Assembly: GCA_037447655.1 (NCBI GenBank)
Contig: JBBHKE010000060.1
Coordinates: 330,701 to 377,101 of the forward strand
Length of the DNA stretch: 46,401 nt
Origin: Zygnema cylindricum
Lineage: Eukaryota; Streptophyta; Zygnematophyceae; Zygnematales; Zygnemataceae
Direction of reading: 5' to 3'
The position numbers and the translations under genes were made by a program. How positions within the stretch are numbered: position 1 is the first letter of the stretch; each line of letters opens with the position of its first letter. The notes beneath the pieces were generated by a model. That model saw nothing but the letters and a program-made list of their open reading frames with translations, was not told the DNA's origin and searched no databases. Positions 34,740 through 46,020 of the stretch are shown piece after piece.

Positions 34740-35445
34740 GGACTAACCAAATTACAAAAGCTACAAGAAGAGTTGTGCAAAACCACGAAATAATTGGAAT
34801 TCAGGGACTCTCCTCACAATGTCGAAGATCATCCAATAGGGCATTTTTTACAAACTATTTAAAAAAGTGAACTGCGATATGGGAAGATAAATCCGTTACA
34901 CCCTCTTCAAAAGTTGAATTTTATAATCCTAGAGGGAGAGGGAAATTTTCAGGTAGACCAGCAGGGTACCATGCGACACATTTAATGATTTTGATAGAAA
35001 GGCGTAACTTTGAGAGTTTATTTCAAAAATGGTGAAATGCATAAACAACATGGTTCGACGGGCAAATGATACGAGCATTGTATATAGGCTAAAGGAGCAA
35101 ACAACGTAGAATAGTCGTAGCGGGTGATCATAAAGCTTGTACGTGAGTTAAGCAACTAAACGGGTTACAAGAGGGTCACCTTATCCGGTACCAACTGTCG
35201 GTTCCAAAGCGTCAAGATCCCTTAATGGCCGTCCAATTAGATAAAATGGGATTTTTAGAGTAAAAGGTATAGAAAAAGGGAGAATGTAGTTAGTTGGAGA
35301 CAAGTCATGTCTTAGATTGCGGAAGGTGGCATTACGATCAACAATGTTAAAGGTACTAGCAATGTCAACTGTGAACCACACTCCTATATGCGAATCGGAA
35401 GTCGTCAATAAACCATGGACAATCGTCTCACAACCTCACCTTTTT
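34740..35445 (-). pseudogene. Second decayed reverse transcriptase copy, opposite strand
   Basis: Reading leftward from 35435: GCETIVHGLLTTSDSHIG, then FTVDIASTFNIVDR, the RT motif A block (catalytic Asp at 35364-35366), then GRPLRDLDAL and later sequence. Nucleotides 34760-35240 match the + strand remnant at about 31330-31830 in inverse order, for example TGCCCTATTGGATGATCTTC against TGCCCTATTGGATGACCTTC. This copy retains the RT N-terminal part that the + copy lacks, and loses the C-terminal part. Stops and frameshifts make it dead. Confidence 0.75.
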
Positions 35446-35585
35446 CGGAACTAAACGGACGTGCAGATAAATAACATTGGGAAGCCTTTGACGTTGTATG
35501 CACATTTTATTCTAACCGAAATCACAAAAGTATTCTAGTAACGAGCTTTCGTCACACTATATTTGTTACCGCCCATTCGTCACAC

Positions 35586-36924
35586 TACACCGCGAATCGT
35601 AATTAGAGTAAATAACGCTAATTCGGTCGCTCGAAATTTTGACTCTATCACGTCAAATAGAGTAAATGATTCTAATTTTTTCATTATTATAATTTAGGTG
35701 TAGTTTAATTAGCGTAGAAAATTATAATATAGGTTCGTTTTAAATAGTGTGGAGTACGGACGACGTTTAACCGTGCAAAATTGTACTTTTATAAGTAAAA
35801 TGGTACAAATAATGATTTAATAGAATCGCGCTCACACGTGAAATCGCACTAAACAACAAATAAATCACATCGAAAAATAGCCGTTCGCATAAGGGTGCGT
35901 CTCTATGTACTTCAAACTTAGAGATTTTTTTTTTTTTTAGCGCAGATCTGGCGGACCCGGATTTCGGGTGTCCCTATGTGTACCAAACGAAATTGTCACT
36001 TAAGGGCGTGACGATTGTATACGTCGACAATGCCAGTGATGGCTGTCAACGTCTACAATCTGTGATGGCGCACGTCATTTTTCGTAATTGCTTGTGACGT
36101 CGCGTGACTTTTCGTGACATTGTAGACGTACCGCTCTCCAGCCTGTGCCGTTTCACGGTTGAAGAAGATGCGTTTTGCCTTTGCGTCTATTGTCGGCTCG
36201 ACGTGAAATGGCATCGGAACCTTGAGACCCCTGCAAAAAAAAAATCCGTACCGGATGGAAACGGACAAAACAAAACAAATTGTGTCTTCTCTTTGTCGTA
36301 TTAAACATAAACGGACAAAACATAGCGAATCGTGTACACTTCCACGTCGCTTGAAATCGTTTGAAACTATCACGTCAAATAGAGTAAATGATTCTAATTT
36401 TTTCATTATTATAATTTAGGTGAGGTTTAATTAGCGTAAAAATTATAATATAGGTTCGTTTTAAATAGTGTGGAGTACGGACGACGTCCGACCGTGCAAA
36501 ATTGTACTTTTATAAGTAAAAAGGTACACATAATGATTTAATAGAATCGCGCTCGCACGGGAAATCGCACTAAACAAAAAATCAATCACATCGAAAAAAA
36601 GCCTTTCCCATAAATCTCGTCCGTCGACAGCATCATCGTCAGTGTGAACATAAACTGACATTCAGCGCGACAAATAGTACTAACGTCATAGTGACGTCAA
36701 AACTATACGGACTGACATTTTGTACGGCTTCGTAATTTAGTGTTCATAATTTCATCGCGGATAAATAATGCCGACATAACCCAATATAGAGTACTTAAAT
36801 AAATTAGAGTAAACTTCCTCTGTGAAAAAGTTATATCACATAAATTAGAGTTCATTACTCTAATTGTTTTTTCTGGTTTTTTTACTCTAATTTTTTCATT
36901 ACTCTAATTACGATTCGCGGTGTA
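35586..36924. mobile_element. Composite TACACCGCGAATCG element, about 1.34 kb
   Basis: Left end TACACCGCGAATCGTAATTA and right end TAATTACGATTCGCGGTGTA are perfect inverted repeats. A segment of about 240 bp is present twice in direct orientation (about 35643-35885 and 36366-36607, from ATCACGTCAAATAGAGTAAA), separated by about 480 bp of unrelated sequence. No frame inside is recognisable as a transposase. Confidence 0.82.
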
Positions 36925-37273
36925 TTATGGGCAACGCTCATTCGTCACGCGAAAAAACAGAAAGTCAAAAACCCTAAAAAAATAGAGCTGGTCTCTGACA
37001 AGGCGTCTGCAAAAAGTACAAAGATTATGTTGTACGATGACTTGGTCCACACATACATGGTACTCAAATGAAGATTTCAAAGTTGAAGCTGGTCGGTGAA
37101 AAAAATATATGACGATTTTCAATATACGATCTTATCTACGTGGTACCATTCAATTTTGAGCACGTGTATTACAAACTCTGCGCGATAGAACATCGTTCAA
37201 AATGTAGCATCCTGTAATGTTGGCCGTACGATTACAGAATTTCCAGATGGAACGCCACCATAATAAACCCTTA

Positions 37274-38074
37274 GGGTAACCTTCCATCAGGCGTTCCCAG
37301 TAATCGTACGAACACGTTTACTGGCACTAATATTTGTAACACCCTTCCATCAGGTCGTGCCAGTGAATGAGGTGTTAGATTGCGATTGGTACCACGTAGG
37401 ACCTGTTGAGCCACCCGGGAATAATCATCATTTGCAAAAGGACAAAATCGCAGCTGCGTATGTGTACGGGCAGACGCCGATATAAATATCTAGTAGCGTC
37501 ACGCTAATGTACAATCTGAACGTTCTTACGGTTGTTGTGGTATGAACGGCCACGAAAACCGTTACAAAATTAAAGTTTGTACAAATGTCCAAGAATGTAC
37601 CATTTGTACGTGATCGCACATTTATGAAGGAGACGTCACAGGATGTCTTACAACCAAGTTTTTTTTTGTCGTCGAACAGGCTGGCTATACAACCAAGATT
37701 TATTTGTCGTCGAACAGGCTGGCTTTTATGTCACACGGTACACTCCAATTGCCACATGTAAGTTTATTTCTTCACGTCTGTCGTGGATCGACTTTGACTT
37801 TACAAGTGGACCAAAACACGCGTCCAGTAATCACAAACTCTCCTCCCGAGGACAACTCTCCTCCCGAGGACAGTAGGAGGAGACTAGCTACGTACTGGAA
37901 ACAAGAAGCGTTTGCGTCGAAAATTGAAAATCGGACGGTGGTATTTTTCTCCAAGATGTCTGGAGAATCTAGTAAACATCTTTTGAAAAAAAAAAAAAAA
38001 AACAGTACGGCCTAGTACGGAAGGGTACTTTTTCCAGTAAACAACCCCACTTTTCGCCTGATGGAAGGTTACCC
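37274..38074. mobile_element. PIF/Harbinger-like non-autonomous element, 801 bp
   Basis: Terminal inverted repeats GGGTAACCTTCCATCAGGCG and CGCCTGATGGAAGGTTACCC are perfect over 20 bp. They are flanked by a TTA on each side (37271-37273 and 38075-38077), the 3-bp target duplication typical of PIF/Harbinger. Near the left end a sub-terminal inverted pair (GGCGTTCC and GTAATCGTAC words) adds a hairpin. The inside has a 27-bp direct repeat (TCGTCGAACAGGCTGGCT near 37669 and 37707). No transposase is present. Confidence 0.85.
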
Positions 38075-38472
38075 TTAAAAGACCAGTAGATAATATGCGA
38101 CGGGCTTGGATCCGTTGTCATCATGAGGTATTTTACTAAATTAAATTAATACGACCTGACGAGCCCAAGGTAATAGGGTTGACGCAAAACGACAAAACGA
38201 AAGAAAGGCCCACCTGAAACCCGCGGCTATGTCTTGTCGCGAGTCCTTTTCGTAATTCTTGTTATTGTACTATTGTACGAACTTAAAACGGTGCAATCCG
38301 GGGTCGGCTGTGGTCGTGCCCAATCGAACGGTTTCCCCAAATCGCGGAACAGATAATTTAGAAAATGAAAACTGCACATCTGTCATATCTCATATTGACC
38401 CCTAAATGATAAATGTACACCAGTCATATCTTATGTCGACCTTAACCTGAGGCATGACAAAAAACTTAGAGC
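38075..38472. other. Spacer between two mobile elements
   Basis: No gene or RNA is seen. CATCTGTCATATCTCATATTG and CACCAGTCATATCTTATGTC-like words occur twice near 38378-38440. Confidence 0.5.
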
Positions 38473-39009
38473 TACACCGCGAATCGTAATTAGCGTAAAA
38501 AAATAATTAATGTAAAAAATGTAAAAAAATAATTAATGTAAAAAATGTAAAAAAATAATTAGTGTTATTGACTCTAATTCGGGTTTTTGTTATTTAAAAA
38601 AAAAAATGTACTCTAATTTATCAATAACTCTAATTTCCGTAATAATTATCCGTGCTGAATATCTTTACTGTAAATTAGAGGCACGTACAGAACCTGACAA
38701 AACGTACAGCTTCACGTCATTATGACGTTTGGATTACGCGGTTTGTGAAAATGCAGTTACATGATAACGGCCTGTATTAAATAATTTTTTGAATTTTTTA
38801 GTTAATAAAGTACAATTTTGTACGGTCAGACACAACTGTACGACACACTATTTAAAACGGCACAACATTAGAGCTGTTAAACGCTGATTCAAATAGTAGC
38901 TTAAATAATGTAAAGAATAATTTAAAATTTCGTACTCTATTTAGGGTGATAGAGTAAAAATTTGAGGCGACTGAATTAGCGTACATAACGCTAATTACAA
39001 TTTGCGGTA
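38473..39009. mobile_element. TACACCGCGAATCG element, about 537 bp
   Basis: Left end TACACCGCGAATCGTAATTA, right end CGCTAATTACAATTTGCGGT. The interior matches the copy at 39569-40074 in the opposite orientation (for example ACTCTATTTAGGGTGATAGA against TCTATCACATCAAATAGAGT). It contains a TAATTAATGTAAAAAATG tandem near the left end. No coding region. Confidence 0.8.
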
Positions 39010-39568
39010 ACAAATTTTTGGACGAGCATCGTTTTGCCATCATTACAAAAGAAATAAGTTACCACCGACAAAAAATGAAAACATTTTTGTGAACTTCAAC
39101 GCGAACGTACATACAAGTGTCAGCATTTATCTTTCTGCCAAAACAAAGAAACTGATTTTTGTCTCCTAGCTCCAGGAACTTAAACACTTCGCTTGCAGTG
39201 TTACCGCACGTGCAACCGATAGGCTAGATTCAAGTTCAGCGCGCCAAGACAAAAAATATTGGTACACCTTGACGTCAGTACATCGCACGACAAAATATTT
39301 GATACATGATGACGTCAGTGCACCCCACGTTGCAGTACTGTACTGAATCTTGCAACTTTTTGGCCCTCCGGGGTGCCGAAGACGTCCGCGACCGCTCGTT
39401 TAGGGTTTATTTTTTCTGTTTTTGTTTTTTTTTTATTAAAAAAACAACCCAAACCCCAAAACCCTATTTCTCGTACCCGATCCCAAGAGGTGCAGAATGT
39501 CGGCGCGAGGTGCCGCGAGGTGCCGAAGGTCCCACACTTGTATGGGGGCTTGTTCGATACCCTTGCTG
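39010..39568. other. Intergenic DNA with a short tandem duplication
   Basis: At 39262-39325 a block with TTGACGTCAGTACATCGCAC then ATGACGTCAGTGCACCCCAC is a tandem pair, and 39460-39530 repeats GAGGTGCCG. No gene is seen. Confidence 0.5.
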
Positions 39569-40074
39569 TACACCGCGAATCGTAATTAGAGTAAATTACT
39601 CTAATTCGGTCGCTCGAAATTTCGACTCTATCACATCAAATAGAGTAAATGATTCTAATTTTTTCATTAGACTATTTAAGGTAAGGTTTAATTAGCGTTT
39701 TTAATTATAATATATGTTCGTTTTAAATAGTGTGGAGCACGGATGACGTCCGTCCGTGCAAAATTGTACTTTTATAAATAGAAAAAAGTACAAATAATGA
39801 TTTAATACAAGCCATTATCATGTAACTGCGTTTTAACAATCCGCGTAGTGCAAACGTCATAGTGACGATAAACTGTACGTTTTGTCAGATTCTGTACAAG
39901 TACCTTATTTACAGTAGAGGATATTAATTGCCAAATTAGAGTACACCGCATAAATTAGAGTAAATTCCTTTCTGAAACAGTTCTATCACATAAATTAGAG
40001 TAAATTACTCTAATTGTTTTTTTCTCTTTTTTTACTCTAATTTTTTCATTACTCTAATTACGATGCGCGGTGTA
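39569..40074. mobile_element. TACACCGCGAATCG element, 506 bp
   Basis: Left end TACACCGCGAATCGTAATTA, right end TAATTACGATGCGCGGTGTA. The first about 230 bp match the repeated segment of the composite element at 35586-36924. Rich in CTCTAATTT words. Non-coding. Confidence 0.85.
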
Positions 40075-40352
40075 GTGTACTTTTGTGCCTGGCCGCATTA
40101 AATTTTACGCCGATTTTGGTTTTTGCGACAAGGCAGTCTATATGACGTTGAAAAGACAATATGTTTTTGACTTTTATGTATTGAAATTGTGATTTCTTCT
40201 AATTGTAAATAACTTTCGATTCCAATGTGCTTAAACCCCCCCTAAACAACTCCCCCTTATTGTAATTAAACCCTAAACAATCCTAATTAGGTCTAAAAAA
40301 ACTTATACTTTATTATTTCTTTCAATCTTCAATCTGATGATGTGCTTTCTAA

Positions 40353-41294
40353 GGGTACTTTCGCATGTGCTAAAGTTACAGTTATTTTCTGTCGTTTTCC
40401 TCTATAACTTAGAAAAAAACGTGAAAATCTGCAGCCGTACCATAAAAATGAAATTGCCACCGTACAAGTTATGTTACCTTGAAACTTTATATGTACTACA
40501 ATTTGTCGTATTGCGCATTTCGACCCAATTTCGCGTCCCTTCAGCTCATCTTCAAACTTTATATAAAATCACCTCGCGAGATTATTTTAAATATAGTTAC
40601 ATGAGGTGAGCGAATAGGCAGATGCTGTTGCACGTGTAGAGTGTTTTTGACAATTTTTGTGCGCGGAGTACCAAAAAAAAACCCACTACACGTTTCTAGC
40701 CTGTGCGTGAATTTTTTTTGTGCGCTTTTTTCCTTACTGAAGCCGTGGAGGGGGGTTCGACCAACGGACGCCATTTCGCAAAAGCGAAGTCCGTGAAAGC
40801 GCCTCTCTCTCTCTCTCCCTCTCCCACTGACGCGTCTACCTCACAATTCTTGCAATGAAAAAAGGCAAGAAAGGTATCAAATGAAAGATCTATAAAAACT
40901 ATTTATTTTGGGTGTCTTTTAGCTTATTTTTATGGCAAGTAGAGTGAGAACGGATGAAATAACAAAATCGGGAAATCATGGCGGAATGTTTTGGAATTAA
41001 TGACGTCGACGCTATCATAAGTACGCGTGACATCAAAATGTCACAAACCCTAAACATCTACAATGTCACAAGTAGCTAGACGTCTACAACCGTCTCTATT
41101 TTGTAAATGTCATCAATTGTCGCGAGTTTTGTACTCGTCTACAATCGTCACAAATTACACCCACGTCTACATCCGTCACAATCTAAAGTTACGATTTCAT
41201 TTCTTTACATACGAATGCTATGAAAGTTGTATGGAGAATCTTCGCTAAAAAACAAAGTAACTAGACTAAGTTTCGGTTACATGCGAAAGTACCC
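40353..41294. mobile_element. PIF/Harbinger-like non-autonomous element, 942 bp
   Basis: Terminal inverted repeats GGGTACTTTCGCATGT and ACATGCGAAAGTACCC are perfect over 16 bp and flanked by TAA on both sides (40350-40352 and 41295-41297). Near the right end GTCTACAATCGTCACAA-like words recur three to four times (41075-41185). The tips resemble those of the 801-bp element (GGGTA), suggesting a shared transposase source. Confidence 0.85.
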
Positions 41295-41297
41295 TAA

Positions 41298-42053
41298 GCC
41301 TTATTTCCGAAACTATACAAATAAAATACGTATTATACGTGCTCTTATCTCAATAAGCCTACTTTTTGTCTCAACAACTAAAACGTAAAAATAGCCAAAT
41401 ATATCCGAAACGACCGAAATAGTTTCGAACGTACTATTACGTGTCGTCAATAAATCTTTGTTTTTGTAAAAAAAAAAAAAAATGACGTCAAAACCTCATG
41501 ATTCTGACGTCATCATGCATGCGTGTAAACGTTTTAATAAATGAAGCTTTTGGTGTAAAAAAACGCAATGGTAAAACCATCATAAGTACAATACATGATT
41601 GAAATTAAAATTTGTTGACACCATTCATGGTAAGAGATGAAAATCACAAAAGGATAAAACAAAATGACGCATTCTTGAACTATGAGCGAAACCATTTTGA
41701 GCCAATAGGAGCTTTTCTTTCGTGAATTTCATTGCATGATTCATTAATTTTGTGAGTACACTTTTGTCCTTTACCTCTAACGTACACTTGCCGGACTTAA
41801 TTTTTGAATAGATTCTATTTAATCAGAATCTATATATTACCAAATAAAATAAGATAAAATAATATTAATATATGGAGAAGTTTGAAAATAATTTGGAGGA
41901 TACTTGCTATCTCAAACCACAACACTTGTATGATTCAATACATAAACGACAAAAGCTTTTATTAACATTTTCTACATTACCGTAGTCAAAAACGTACACG
42001 TAAGTACATACATCTCAACGGATATCTCAAATATTGAGCGAAGATTTCAAAAG
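41298..42053. other. AT-rich DNA without recognisable genes
   Basis: Nothing supportable. TGACGTCA-type palindromes occur at about 41482 and 41505. Confidence 0.5.
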
Positions 42054-42272
42054 TACACCGTGTATCGCTGTTTGGGTTAACAATTTGTTCGCCACTTAAA
42101 ACATCTTTTCTCCGTACACACTTGTCCTATTTTCACATAGAGACCGCCAATCGGAAGGTGAGAATCTTGGCTTTCAATCGCAACCGTCAGGTCCATAATC
42201 CGACCACCATGTACAGAGAAAAGATGTTTAAGTGACAAAAAAATATTAACACTAATATCGATTCACGGTGCA
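42054..42272. mobile_element. TACACCG foldback MITE
   Basis: Left end TACACCGTGTATCGCTGTTT, right end ACTAATATCGATTCACGGTG. Arms and core (AGACCGCCAATCGGAAGGTG) match the urease intron copies closely. About 219 bp. Confidence 0.88.
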
Positions 42273-42796
42273 CTGTACTGTACGGAATGGTACTGTAGTC
42301 AGAACTCAGAACTGTAGAGGGAAACTCGCCGCTTATAACAAAAAGTGAAAAAACCGCTTACCCTTCGAAACCCTAAAAGTACGCGAGGAAAACCTAAACA
42401 ATTCGCTGACCGTCAATTCTATTTCCAGCTTGTGTAATTTTTCAAACAATAAAATATGATGTAGTTGTTTGTTTATTTTTTTATTTTTAGGGTTTTTTAG
42501 GGTTTTTTGATCGGCATGTCGACTAGTCATGAAAATTTCCTACAACTGGCGAAATTATGAGCCTGTACGTCCTTATTTTGGGACTGTTATATGTATTTTT
42601 TGTCGTGTACCCAAAGCCTGTACAACTGGGTGTGATTCTAGATAGTAGGCTGGTAAATATATAAACCCTCGTAATATATGAAGATACGATTTCACACTAA
42701 CATGAGGCTACAGTAATTTGAAACTAATTTCGTAATAGTATTTTATTATTGACCTTCATGGGACTCAATATAGAGTGCTTTTGCTTTATGAAGTTT
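42273..42796. other. Spacer between two MITE copies
   Basis: No gene is seen. TTTAGGGTTTTTTAGGGTTTT near 42487-42507 is the only simple motif. Confidence 0.5.
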
Positions 42797-43015
42797 ACAA
42801 CCGTGAATCGTAATTAGCGTTAATTATTTTTTAGCCACTGAAAACATATTTTCTCCGTACACATCTGTCCAATTTTCAATTTAAGACCGCCAATCGTAAG
42901 GTGAGAATGTCACCTTTAAATCGCAACCGTCAGATCCACAATCTGACGTGTGTACGGAGAAAGATGTTTTAAGAGACGAAATAAGCATCTACGCTAATTA
43001 CAATTCACGGTTGAA
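42797..43015. mobile_element. TACACCG foldback MITE, variant ends
   Basis: Left end ACAACCGTGAATCGTAATTA, right end TAATTACAATTCACGGTTGA. The core AGACCGCCAATCGTAAGGTG is as in other copies. The terminal CACCG is changed to AACCG at both ends, a symmetrical change. Confidence 0.8.
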
Positions 43016-44031
43016 GGTGTGAATGTGGTGTATCAACTGCCAAGTTATGCGCTACACGTGTACGGCATAAAATGTATTTTACGATACAGTTGCGTTCCAT
43101 TAGAGTTGCAATATAGCGTATCGGACACTGTCGTTAACGATATGTTGAGACACGTATCAGATATGTCAGATGCGTGATACGTGATATGCTAACTCTCACG
43201 TGTCAATTCGGTACTGTAGATCCAGTGAAATACGCTAGGGTTGACTTCCTAAACCATAGAATCGTGCCTCCCGAAGATTGCGATTTGCGCATGTGTGCAT
43301 TCCCGCTTGACCAGGTTTGTCCAGCTGTCGTCAACTTTCTGAACACGGAATGATATGATCGCTAATTGAGATTAGTCAAATGGCTGTCGCTACTATTTTT
43401 TACCGTCGATTCGACGTTGCTTCCTGTTTTTCGGCAACGAGCGCTGAGAACATTGCCAGCTCATTGATTTTCGTTAACTTGCAGCTGGATTTGACGCAGA
43501 ATCTCGCAGCTATTCGGAAACTTTCCCGAATTTTCGAGATTTGCATCGACGGCTGCTGATTCGTCCAACAGAAGATTATGATCTCTTTCAACGGTTAATT
43601 CTCGCCTAATCGCACGCATCTGATGGCATTTTCCCGTTCGGGAATTCCGGATCGGACGGCCATTATTACATCGACTGACGGCGAGGGCTGAGTAGTTCTT
43701 CCACCACGTCAGCCGTTCATGCTTTCTATTGTACGGTTTTGTACTTCTGGCACACGTCTTGGCGTCCTCGTCGGAAATTGCTATGTCGACAACAGCCCAC
43801 ACTGAAGGTGTACACCCAGAAGAAATTTATCGTTCACTATTTTACGGACGGCCGGCAACACCTGTTCTGACAACGTGCATGCGACACCCGCTAAGGCTCC
43901 ACACGGGTGGGAAGTACAAATTTTTGGCATGCATAGCCACGTGGCATCGTGCCGGTATGAAAGTGGAAGGACCGTCCACAGTATTTGTGCTTTTTGAACG
44001 ACTCCTACTTTGTTTTTGAGTGCTTGTACTG
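43016..44031. other. Region of more even base composition, no confident gene
   Basis: Two overlapping frames on opposite strands stay open for about 100 codons (43461-43802 on -, 43729-44019 on +). Neither has a recognisable domain, and there are no splice-site or codon-use arguments for either. A real but unknown exon cannot be excluded. Confidence 0.3.
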
Positions 44032-44246
44032 TACACCGCCAATCGTTATTAGCGTTGTGTACGCTAATTCCGTCCCGCTTTGTTTTTTATTCTCAAATAG
44101 AGTTATCCACACTATTTAAAAAAACCCTAATTCCTAATTAGAATAGACGATTTCTTCGAAAATTTCCAAATTCCCAATTAGCGTAAACCACGCTAATTAG
44201 TCGTATACGCTAAAAAACTTACACGCTAATAACGATTGGTGGTGTA
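44032..44246. mobile_element. TACACCG-family element
   Basis: Left end TACACCGCCAATCGTTATTA, right end TAATAACGATTGGTGGTGTA. Nested inverted words (TTAGCGT and ACGCTAA) recur inside. About 215 bp, non-coding. Confidence 0.82.
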
Positions 44247-44340
44247 GAGTAGCTGATATTTTCACACCTCATAAGTAATCCTTAGCACCAGATGGTCGGT
44301 TTGGTTGGCCTGTCAAGAAGCCGTCCCGCTAAAAAAAAAA

Positions 44341-44788
44341 CATAGTTCAAAAGTAGGCGTTTTTTGGTAGGCCTTTTGTAGGCCGCCTTTAGCGTAAGTT
44401 GTGTTAGGGGCTTTCCATGTGGTCTTCTTAGATCGCTACTTTCATCGGCGACCGTCCGATCTTCCGAATCTGACGATAGTCCTATCGTAAGTTGTGTTAT
44501 GGGCTTTTCATGTGATCTTCTGAGATCGTTACTTTCATCAAAGACCGTCAGATCATTTGAATCTGACGGTTTATATTAAAAGTATCTCAAAACTCACAGA
44601 AAAAGATTTTTTTGTCCGATTTTTTTTTCAAATTTAGACATGACGTTTAATTCTCTATCGATCTATGTGCAACTCAACCCTGTTACTATTTTATTGAATT
44701 TTGCGGACAATACAATATGGGTCTTAAGGCCATATTGCATATAATAGGCATATTGTATGGGCGTACGGTCACCTACTTTTGAACTATG
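44341..44788. mobile_element. Inverted-repeat element of about 450 bp with internal tandem duplication
   Basis: Ends CATAGTTCAAAAGTAGGCG and CACCTACTTTTGAACTATG are inverted, each flanked outward by A-rich runs. Inside, a unit of about 97 bp starting GTAAGTTGTGTTA is present twice (about 44393-44483 and 44490-44577); each has ACCGTCNGATC and GAATCTGACG words, which also occur in the MITE core at 42925-42950. Confidence 0.7.
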
Positions 44789-45340
44789 AAAAAAAATGAC
44801 TCCGGTTCGATGACACGTGACCAATTATTTCAAAAATCTGTACTTCCCACCAGGTGGTGGTGTCTACACGCGGCCGTCTGTACGGACTCATAGTTTTTAA
44901 CGGGCGTCAGTGGACACCCGTCAAAACCCATTAGGTCTCTTGAAAGTATCCACTTTTTCGTACGACTTTTTTTTCCCGTGATGTGCACCTGCACTCTGGA
45001 TGTCAACATAACAATTCGCATTTAAATTTCGTCATGCCAACATGTGCCGTACATTCGTACAAAGTTATGAATCGATGTACGAAATTGTGCCGTTGATGGT
45101 ACGAAGCGTACCTTCCAGAGACAGACCTCAACTTACGTCCGTACAGAAAATTGTGGTAGAGTGTTTTAGGCGATCTCTCTCAAAGTCCGTACGGTTAGGG
45201 TAAAAAAAAGAGACTGCAGAATATAGGAAAAGGAGAGTAAATACAGAAAGCTTTTTATTAAAGGACATGGTAGTAGCGAGAGAGGAGTGGTTAGAAAGAG
45301 GTAAGGGAGGTAAAATTATAAACGTGATCGAAGGCAGAGG
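44789..45340. other. Intergenic DNA, nothing recognised
   Basis: No gene, RNA or clear repeat. Short frames here look random. Confidence 0.5.
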
Positions 45341-45344
45341 AGAT

Positions 45345-45515
45345 TAAGACAGTGAAGGAGGGAGAGAGAGAGAGAGAGAGAGGGAGGGACTGGAAGTAGA
45401 GTTAGAGTGAGAGGGAGAGGGAGAGGAAAAAAAGAGATAAAAGGAGAGTTTAGAAAGTAAAAGGAGGACAGAGAGAGCAAAATTAGAGAAGGGAGAGGAG
45501 TGGAGAGTGAGCAAA
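45345..45515. repeat. GA-rich low-complexity tract
   Basis: GGAGAGAGAGAG words. Ser/Leu-rich frames on the - strand are artefacts. Confidence 0.85.
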
Positions 45516-45890
45516 AGGAAGGTTTTTGTTTCCACTTTGACACTACGTCATCTTTTTTGTCATCTTCTTAATATTTTTGATTCGATTATTTTCCTCCAAG
45601 TTAGATTGTTTTTTCTTTTGACTTCCAATCCTTTTATTATAAGGTATACTCGGACTCTCCTTCTCTTTAAATCTCTGTATTTTTTGAATGAATATTTATG
45701 TCCATCACTCCAACAGAGCGTTCTTTCATCTATTGATTTCATTTTTTTTTTTTTGTTTAATGTTTTGTTCTAGTTTTGTTTCTGGTTTTAATTTTTTGTT
45801 CCTAAGTCTATTCTATTGACATCTGGAATTGATTCCGCCTATCCATTAAGACAGCTGTCATTCTGTCTTTTTAAATGTAAAGGAATAACT
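45516..45890. other. T-rich DNA, nothing recognised
   Basis: No supportable feature. It could be intronic to a gene beyond the window. Confidence 0.4.
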
Positions 45891-45895
45891 TTCGG

Positions 45896-46020
45896 CTCTC
45901 TGCTTGCGGTTGGTTCCATGATGTGCTGTTTCCGTTTCTGTTCTCTGTTCTAGTTTCCGCTATCTGCTTGTGGTTGGTTCCATTATGTGTGGCTTCCGTT
46001 TTCTGTCGCTTTGTTTCATT
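45896..46020 (+). repeat. Two-copy tandem repeat of about 60 bp
   Basis: CTCTGCTTGCGGTTGGTTCC then ATGATGTGCTGTTTCCGT is repeated as ATCTGCTTGTGGTTGGTTCC then ATTATGTGTGGCTTCCGT. Confidence 0.8.

Noticed and set aside
36053-36406. 117-residue - strand frame inside the composite element, possible transposase
   Set aside because: No DDE/D-like spacing or recognisable domain, and it runs into the repeated segment.
43020-43400. Possible additional tRNA or small RNA
   Set aside because: No cloverleaf with conserved A and B boxes could be drawn; only the tRNA-Lys at 24824-24896 folds properly.
43461-43802. 113-residue - strand frame in a region of even composition
   Set aside because: Overlaps an equally open + strand frame, has no domain and no splice context. 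Kept only as a comment in the region entry.
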